Under the pieces are notes generated by a model. The model made no database searches. It had not been told where the DNA came from and was given only the letters and a program-made list of their open reading frames with translations. The translations under genes and the position numbers were made by a program. 20,903 nucleotides of DNA, taken from NCBI GenBank assembly GCA_903905285.1, contig CAIVFQ010000102.1, forward strand, positions 1 to 20,903. The letters run 5' to 3'. The DNA comes from an uncultured Alphaproteobacteria bacterium (lineage in GTDB: Bacteria; Pseudomonadota; Alphaproteobacteria; Paracaedibacterales; CAIULA01). Within the stretch, counting starts at the first letter, position 1. Each line of letters begins with the position of its first letter. Shown piece after piece: positions 16,316-20,903 of the stretch.

Positions 16316-17857
16316 ATGAGCACTTCAGAAACCAAAGGCGTCGTTTTGTGTATTTTAGATGGTTGGGGTGTCGCTGAAGCCAGCGAAACAAATGCCATCA
16401 GCTTGGCCGCGCCTTATTGGGCGCAGATGCTTAAAAACTATCCCAATACAACGTTAGCGGCTTCAGAGGAGAAGGTAGGGTTGCCTGACGGGCAAATGGG
16501 AAATTCTGAGGTTGGTCACATGACGATTGGCTTGGGGCGCGTGGTTTCCCAAGACTTGCCAAGAATTAATCAGGCTGCTGCAGATGGAACTTTAAAAGAC
16601 CAAGGGCCGCTTGAAAATCTTGTCAAACGGCTCAGTCAAAACAAAAGTGTTTGCCACGTGATGGGGTTGCTTTCAGACGGTGGCGTGCATTCCCATCAAG
16701 ACCATTTTTTTGCCCTGTTGAAAATTCTCAATCACGCCCAAATTCCTGTTAAAATTCATGCATTCTTAGACGGGCGCGATACACCCCCAAAAAGTGCGGC
16801 TGACTCGCTTAAAGCGTTGCAACCCTTTTTGAATGATCACACACAGTTGGTGACGTTAAGTGGTCGTTATTATGCGATGGATCGTGATCAACGGTGGGAC
16901 AGAACCGGTAAAACTTACCAGGCGATTGCGAATGGGAAATCTGATCATCATTTCAAGGATGCGTTTGAGGCAATTGATGCTTTTTATAAGCAAGATATCA
17001 ATGATGAATTTATTCCGCCTTGTGTGATTGATACCATGTCCAATCCCTATCAAGGTATTGCGGACGGTGAGGGGCTTATCATGGTTAACTTTCGGGCTGA
17101 CCGTGTGCGTCAATTATTAAGAATGTTGGTGAAGCCAGATTTTTCCTTGGCAGAACGCACTCATCTTATTCAATGGGCGGCGGCGATTGGTATGACTGAA
17201 TATTCTGATGATTTAACGCCTTATCTTCCTGCTGTTTTTCCAAGAGTTCCCTTAAACAATAGCTTGGGGGAAGTTATTGCCAATGCTGGAAACGCACAAC
17301 TGCGTATAGCTGAAACAGAAAAGTATGGCCATGTAACCTTCTTTTTTAATGGGGGACGTGAGCAACCCTTTGATAAGGAAGACCGCATTCTGATTCCGTC
17401 ACCTGATGTTGCTACCTATGATTTGCAACCGGAAATGTCAGCGGCGATTGTTACAGAAAACGTTGTGAAGGCCATTCACCAAGGTAAACATCAGCTGATT
17501 ATTGTGAACTATGCTAACGCTGATATGGTCGGTCATACAGGGAATTTAAAGGCCACCAAGAAAGCTATTCAAGCTGTCGATACTTGTTTGAAAGATTTAG
17601 AGCAAGCGGCGCTAACCCACAACTGGGTTATTGTTATTACTGCTGACCATGGAAATGCTGAGCAAATGACTGATCATGATGGTGATATTCATACAGCGCA
17701 TACGTGCAATCCTGTTCCTTTTTTGCTTGTTGGAAAAGGCGAGCAGCAGCTGCGTGTCGATGGAGCGTTAGGGGATATCGCGCCGACAATCTTGGAAATG
17801 TTAGGCTATCAAGTTCCTTTTGAGATGACCAGTCAATCATTATTTGTGAAGTTATGA
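16316..17857 (+). CDS. gpmI: 2,3-bisphosphoglycerate-independent phosphoglycerate mutase
   Basis: A 513-residue cofactor-independent phosphoglycerate mutase that interconverts 3- and 2-phosphoglycerate in glycolysis and gluconeogenesis, using two Mn ions and a phosphoserine intermediate. Visible signatures are LCILDGWG with metal-ligand Asp15, GQMGNSEVGHMTIG with nucleophile Ser64, SDGGVHSHQDH, FLDGRDTPPKS, MDRDQRWDRT, NFRADRVRQL, NYANADMVGHTGN and TADHGNAEQM. The length is normal for the family and all key residues are present. The start ATG 16316 fits the family N-terminus, though the ribosome-binding site is poor. It is the first gene of a compact operon: its TGA stop overlaps the next gene's ATG in the tetranucleotide ATGA (17854-17857). 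Presence of glycolysis enzymes argues against extreme metabolic reduction. Confidence 0.98.
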   Translation: MSTSETKGVVLCILDGWGVAEASETNAISLAAPYWAQMLKNYPNTTLAASEEKVGLPDGQMGNSEVGHMTIGLGRVVSQDLPRINQAAADGTLKDQGPLENLVKRLSQNKSVCHVMGLLSDGGVHSHQDHFFALLKILNHAQIPVKIHAFLDGRDTPPKSAADSLKALQPFLNDHTQLVTLSGRYYAMDRDQRWDRTGKTYQAIANGKSDHHFKDAFEAIDAFYKQDINDEFIPPCVIDTMSNPYQGIADGEGLIMVNFRADRVRQLLRMLVKPDFSLAERTHLIQWAAAIGMTEYSDDLTPYLPAVFPRVPLNNSLGEVIANAGNAQLRIAETEKYGHVTFFFNGGREQPFDKEDRILIPSPDVATYDLQPEMSAAIVTENVVKAIHQGKHQLIIVNYANADMVGHTGNLKATKKAIQAVDTCLKDLEQAALTHNWVIVITADHGNAEQMTDHDGDIHTAHTCNPVPFLLVGKGEQQLRVDGALGDIAPTILEMLGYQVPFEMTSQSLFVKL

Positions 17858-18204
17858 AAATTTTGGTCTTAGTTCTAATGTGTTCGGTCCAATATCTGTG
17901 TGCTGCAAGTTTTCCTCCTGCCGTGGCCGAACTTAAACAGCGTGAAACGATGCTTTTAGAAAAATGGCATCAACAGCAGTTTCAAATTGGCCAAGTTTTG
18001 CGGCGATTAAGAAAAATGCAACCTTGTCCCTATCGGCTAACGACCTCCTTGTCACAGAATCTTAAAGACTTGGTTCACCAAAATTTAGCGATACGATCTT
18101 TAGATGTTCTTTTTAAAAAGCAACACGACCAAATTGTAAAATTGTGCAATGATATTGCGCAGGTGCGTCAGCATCTAAAAATGCTTAATGATGTGCCTAG
18201 GTAG
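17854..18204 (+). CDS. Short secreted coiled-coil protein in the EnvC position
   Basis: A 116-residue protein with an N-terminal signal peptide (MKILVLVLMCSVQYLCAA, cleavage near residue 17-18). The rest is helical, Gln/Lys/Leu-rich and coiled-coil-like (AELKQRETMLLEKWHQQQ, LDVLFKKQHDQIVKLCND). It overlaps the gpmI stop by ATGA and ends 7 nt before the preferred ctpA start. In many proteobacteria the order gpmI - envC - ctpA is conserved, EnvC being a periplasmic coiled-coil plus LytM-domain activator of cell-wall amidases. Here only a short coiled-coil part is present and no LytM domain is seen in any frame before ctpA. It is best read as a reduced EnvC remnant or an unrelated replacement; the EnvC link rests on position and coiled-coil character, not on clear homology. 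Confidence 0.7.
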   Translation: MKILVLVLMCSVQYLCAASFPPAVAELKQRETMLLEKWHQQQFQIGQVLRRLRKMQPCPYRLTTSLSQNLKDLVHQNLAIRSLDVLFKKQHDQIVKLCNDIAQVRQHLKMLNDVPR

Positions 18205-18211
18205 TAATTGC

Positions 18212-19417
18212 ATGACTTTTATTCAGGTTGGATATAGATTCCTTATCATCTTGTTCTTTTTGGGTTGGGCATTAACGGGCTGTAATCAAGATCAAGATGC
18301 AGAAAATATTAGCTTAAATTTAGAAGCCTTGATTTCAGAGATTGTTGACAAAATTCGGCAAGATTATGTGGATGATGTACCGCAGGAAAAGCTTGTTGAA
18401 GGGGCTTTAAATGGGCTTTTGTCTAATTTAGATCCGTATTCAGGGTATTTAAATGCCCAAGATTATAAGTCTTTGACGGATCGTGCCAAGGGCGAATTTG
18501 CTGGCTTAGGGCTAGAGATTATGATCACCAAAGGAGTTATCAAAGTTATTGCTGCCATTGATGAAACACCTGCTTTCAAGGCTGGCATCAAAGCTGGCGA
18601 TACGATCACCCATATCAATAATCAAGAAGTGCATAAACTGACGAACCAAGTTGCTTTGCAGTCTTTGCAAGGCCCGCCTGGTACAGAAGTCACTTTGACC
18701 ATAGCACGCCCCGATACAGAACCTTTTGCAATCAAAATTAAGCGGGCCATTATCGAAATTAACCCCGTCCGCTTTAGCATGAAAGAAACTGTGGCCTATG
18801 TGCGTCTTAGCTTTTTTAGTGAGAATGCGGCGTCTAAGTTGGGCGATGTTCTGAAGGGATTAAAGAAAAATAACCCAAGGATTCAAGGGCTGATTCTTGA
18901 TTTAAGAGATAACCCTGGTGGCACACTTGATCAGGCTGTTGCTGTGGCTAGTTATTTCCTGGATTCTGGTCTTGTTGTTGAGATAAAAAGTCGTAATCCA
19001 GCCTATAACCAAAAATTGTACAGCAAGGGTCACGATTTATTAAAGGGTGTGCCCATGGTTGTTCTGATAAACCGTGGTACGGCCTCAGCCTCGGAAATTG
19101 TGGCAGGGGCTTTGCGTGACCATAAGCGGGCCATTATTATGGGGGCGCGGTCTTTTGGAAAAGGGTCTGTTCAGACGTTATTTGGTATTCCAGGGCATGG
19201 TGGTGTGCGGTTAACAACGGCACGCTTTTTTACGCCTAAGGGGCAGCCCATTCACGAGCAAGGGGTGGAACCTGACATTATGATAGAAAATAATCCACCG
19301 AAGGAAGATCCCAAGTCTCAAAAAGGGGCCATGCTTCCCAGGAACGACCTTCCAGATACCCAATTACAAAGGGCCATTGACCTTCTTCGGGGGTTGTCTG
19401 TTTTTCAAAAACGTTAG
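18212..19417 (+). CDS. ctpA: C-terminal processing peptidase CtpA (S41), predicted lipoprotein
   Basis: A 401-residue S41 tail-specific protease from the preferred ATG 18212. It cleaves periplasmic proteins near their C-termini and often controls cell-wall hydrolases. In order it has an N-terminal helical region with LDPYSGYL, a PDZ domain (about 105-175; GLGLEIMITKGVIKV, GIKAGDTITHINNQ), and the catalytic core with LILDLRDNPGGTLDQAV, GTASASEIVAGAL (Ser292) and GARSFGKGSVQ (Lys317). Numbers count from 18212. The 18212 start is chosen because AGGTAG lies about 10 nt upstream and the N-terminus becomes a lipoprotein signal, with lipobox LTGC at residues 21-24. The longer frame from 18188 overlaps the previous gene and gives a poorer signal. 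It ends the gpmI operon and may act with the preceding coiled-coil protein. Confidence 0.96.
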   Translation: MTFIQVGYRFLIILFFLGWALTGCNQDQDAENISLNLEALISEIVDKIRQDYVDDVPQEKLVEGALNGLLSNLDPYSGYLNAQDYKSLTDRAKGEFAGLGLEIMITKGVIKVIAAIDETPAFKAGIKAGDTITHINNQEVHKLTNQVALQSLQGPPGTEVTLTIARPDTEPFAIKIKRAIIEINPVRFSMKETVAYVRLSFFSENAASKLGDVLKGLKKNNPRIQGLILDLRDNPGGTLDQAVAVASYFLDSGLVVEIKSRNPAYNQKLYSKGHDLLKGVPMVVLINRGTASASEIVAGALRDHKRAIIMGARSFGKGSVQTLFGIPGHGGVRLTTARFFTPKGQPIHEQGVEPDIMIENNPPKEDPKSQKGAMLPRNDLPDTQLQRAIDLLRGLSVFQKR

Positions 19418-19554
19418 AATGTGATCCTTTTTCCAAAAAACAAAAAGAGGTGTAAATAATTATTGAAGTGGATTTAACGAAAAATTAACCTCTATAAAGT
19501 ATTATCTAATAAAATAATCTATTGTATAGTAATAAAGTGTCTAATTGCTTTAAT

Positions 19555-19560
19555 TATAAT
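19555..19560 (+). promoter_or_regulatory. Candidate -10 box for the lipid desaturase gene
   Basis: TATAAT about 62 nt before the ATG at 19622, inside a very AT-rich 204-bp gap after ctpA. The gap shows that the downstream gene is probably transcribed on its own. No good -35 was found, and in such AT-rich DNA a chance match is quite possible. Confidence 0.25.
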
Positions 19561-19621
19561 AAAAAAAACAGCCTTTTTTGCATTTCTAATTTTAATTTTA
19601 TATCAAGATTCTGTTTATTCA

Positions 19622-20434
19622 ATGAATGAAGAAACTGATTCAGCTCCGCCATCTATGGGGGTGACCAAATTGATGTCGACTGACAATCGAGAAGAAAAAA
19701 AGCTTTTGCAAAGGCCCGGCTCTTTAGCAAGATATACAGAAGCAGAACTGGGACTCTTAGGAGGATGGACTCATGAAAACTTTTTTGATAAAGCCCTTAT
19801 CCTTACACCATCGGCTTTGATGCTGGCTTATAACCTTTATTCAGCGACACAAACCTTAAGCCCTGTCAGCCTAGCCTTAGGAGCGGCGATCGGTTTCCTT
19901 GCGGCTGATGAATCATCAGGCGTTGTTCACGCTATTGGTGATGCATCAACGGATGACAAGGTTTGTGGAAATCCTTCCCTAGCCACACGAATCACATTGA
20001 CAATGTTTCCCGCAAGTTTTATGCACCATGAGTATCCGCAGAATCTGACTTTAATGACTTATTGGGAAAAAACGCGTGGCTATAATATTTGTCTTATTCC
20101 CGTTTTGGTAGGTGCTAGTTTATTAGGGGGTGTACCTGGGTATGCTTTAACAATTGGGGGCGTTTTTTTGGCGAATTGTGAAGTTTTCCACTCCATCTCT
20201 CATGGTCAATATAAGGACAAAACGTTAGTAAAAGCAGCCAAAAATGAAAAAATCATCCTCGATGAGGCGCATCACAGAGTTCACCACTATGGCAATGAAT
20301 ACAAAGGAATTGAACCTTTTACACAAAATTTCTGTCTTATTCAGGGGCACATTATGGACAAAGTTTTAAATCCAATTTTTAACTTTTTTCGCAAGTGGTG
20401 TGGGGCAAGAGTAGGATTACAAAAAGACGATTAG
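19622..20434 (+). CDS. CarF/PEDS1 (TMEM189/Kua)-family lipid desaturase, candidate plasmanylethanolamine desaturase
   Basis: A 270-residue membrane protein with a polar N-terminus (about 1-50), hydrophobic segments near 56-75, 82-95 and 155-185, and the spaced His/Asp motifs of the lipid-desaturase family (CarF, PEDS1/TMEM189, plant FAD4/Kua). These are DESSGVVHAIGD (Asp96, His103, Asp107), FMHHEYP (His135, His136), EVFHSISH (His190, His194) and EAHHRVHHYG (His217, His218, His221, His222). A C-terminal NFCLIQGHIMDKVL recalls the family's YC..G ending. These residues bind a di-iron centre. CarF and PEDS1 introduce the vinyl-ether double bond of plasmalogens; FAD4 desaturates phosphatidylglycerol, so the exact substrate is open. 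The gene stands alone between an AT-rich gap and palindromic repeats, suggesting acquisition by transfer. Start ATG 19622; a later ATG at 19655 or 19673 is possible, as no clear ribosome-binding site is seen. Confidence 0.8.
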   Translation: MNEETDSAPPSMGVTKLMSTDNREEKKLLQRPGSLARYTEAELGLLGGWTHENFFDKALILTPSALMLAYNLYSATQTLSPVSLALGAAIGFLAADESSGVVHAIGDASTDDKVCGNPSLATRITLTMFPASFMHHEYPQNLTLMTYWEKTRGYNICLIPVLVGASLLGGVPGYALTIGGVFLANCEVFHSISHGQYKDKTLVKAAKNEKIILDEAHHRVHHYGNEYKGIEPFTQNFCLIQGHIMDKVLNPIFNFFRKWCGARVGLQKDD

Positions 20435-20549
20435 GTATGCCGGCGATGAAACGATAAAATCCTCACGTTCTCTTTGAAAGTTCGCAATGACAAGGTGGAT
20501 GTTGCCTCTTTGTCGTCACTCGCCCTTGATATTCTCTCTCCTTATTGTT

Positions 20550-20569
20550 ATTCCCGCGAAGTCGGGAAT
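20550..20569. repeat. Palindromic repeat hairpin ATTCCCG/CGGGAAT
   Basis: ATTCCCG (20550-20556) and CGGGAAT (20563-20569) form a perfect 7-bp stem with a 6-nt loop CGAAGT. The sequence matches the widely dispersed TTCCCGCGAAAGCGGGAA type of intergenic palindrome. It lies about 115 bp past the desaturase stop codon and lacks a following T run. Confidence 0.6.
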
Positions 20570-20691
20570 GATGCTCTGCTCATTAGTTTAGAAATAACTT
20601 CCTATACTCAATAGAATTATCTCAAAAAACATTTTGCATTATTTGTATAATTCGCATATACAGTAATTTGTTGTTAAAATATATTCGCTGT

Positions 20692-20765
20692 GCAGGTTTA
20701 GTCTGGTATATTGAGAATCTCTCAAAGAAATTCTAAGTAAGCTTGTTCACTGTAACTAAACCTGC
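20692..20765. repeat. 74-nt element closed by a perfect 11-bp inverted repeat
   Basis: GCAGGTTTAGT (20692-20702) is the exact reverse complement of ACTAAACCTGC (20755-20765). Inside lies a second perfect hairpin, TTGAGA/TCTCAA (20711-20716 with 20720-20725), and an alternative pairing AGAAT/ATTCT (20714-20718 with 20730-20734). The outer stem may be extended by CGC/GCG (20686-20688 with 20767-20769) past a small internal loop. It could be a structured RNA or a tiny mobile-element remnant; strand is unknown. Confidence 0.5.
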
Positions 20766-20903
20766 TGCGTAAGTCGAGGCAGTTGGCTCAAAGAAGCTGA
20801 CAGATCCCATTCCCCTATTTTTGTTTAGGCTATAGCGAATCCATTTTTGAGATTGACGATTCCAGCGATGATTTTGAATTTTACGTTATATCGTTTTCGT
20901 TTA

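Larger units (their letters stand above)
20435..20903. other. 469-bp non-coding right end with palindromic repeats and an inverted-repeat element
   Basis: No convincing gene was seen. From 20478 to 20570 there are remnants of dispersed palindromes (TTCGCAATGAC at 20481-20491, and a hairpin at 20550-20569). An AT-rich stretch follows, then a 74-nt element with perfect 11-bp inverted ends (20692-20765). On the minus strand 20885-20733 is open for 50 codons and ends in a 25-residue piece from ATG 20810 (MGSVSFFEPTASTYAAGLV...). It could be the tail of a decayed gene, but its frame is closed upstream by a TAA at 20888-20886 and I do not recognise it. Confidence 0.5.

Noticed and set aside
19425..19450. 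Terminator after ctpA (CTTTTT ... AAAAAG)
   Set aside because: The six-base stem is all A/T apart from one pair and no T run follows it, so it is too weak to call.
20692..20765. tRNA gene, because the element is 74 nt with a GCAGGTT/AACCTGC acceptor-like stem followed by TA
   Set aside because: No T arm with GTTCRA is present before the 3' acceptor strand, the D and anticodon stems do not form at the right distances, and the perfect pairing continues past 7 bp into positions that are unpaired in tRNA.

Overview
The window is a stretch of chromosome from an AT-leaning Gram-negative bacterium, most likely an alphaproteobacterium of the obligate or facultative intracellular kind (Holosporales/Paracaedibacter-like or Rickettsiales-like). 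This placement is an inference. It rests on an RNase E with a long acidic insert inside its S1 domain, the order gpmI - (envC slot) - ctpA, intergenic palindromic repeats with ends like CTCGTCATTG/CAATGACGAG, and AT-rich gaps between moderately AT-rich genes. No rRNA, tRNA, CRISPR array or intact insertion sequence was found.

Region 1 (1-4531) looks accessory. At the left edge a minus-strand gene for a small secreted protein runs out of the window; its C-terminal part is an in-frame 21-bp tandem repeat (heptapeptide RVYHGPE). A diverged second copy of the 5' part of this gene lies 2.2 kb away, so the two copies form direct repeats around a plus-strand O-antigen ligase/polymerase-like membrane protein gene. 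Next, on the minus strand, comes a secreted GH13 alpha-amylase with a C-terminal CBM20 starch-binding domain.

Region 2 (4574-11438) is a minus-strand series: accA, an SbtA-like bicarbonate permease 12 nt downstream of it, a secreted TraB/GumN-family protein, and mfd only 6 nt after that. AccA belongs to the enzyme that fixes bicarbonate onto acetyl-CoA, so the neighbouring bicarbonate carrier is a plausible functional partner.

Region 3 (11439-15935) holds a 523-bp gap with one strong hairpin but no recognised RNA, then (minus strand) rne and a BepA-like M48 metalloprotease. The protease carries an alternating 21-residue repeat, and its probable start codon lies inside a palindromic repeat placed just after the rne stop.

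Region 4 (16316-19417, plus strand) is the tightly packed operon gpmI - short secreted coiled-coil protein - ctpA. The middle protein sits where EnvC is normally encoded but has no LytM domain. CtpA appears to be a lipoprotein.

Region 5 (19418-20903) has an AT-rich gap, then a stand-alone gene whose His/Asp motifs match the CarF/PEDS1(TMEM189)/Kua lipid desaturase family, the enzymes that make the vinyl-ether bond of plasmalogens. The right end is a non-coding stretch with palindromic repeat remnants and a 74-nt element closed by a perfect 11-bp inverted repeat.

The most distinctive points are the candidate plasmalogen desaturase in a bacterium of this type, the direct-repeat-flanked surface-polysaccharide gene with the expanding RVYHGPE protein, the accA-bicarbonate permease pair, and the reduced EnvC slot.
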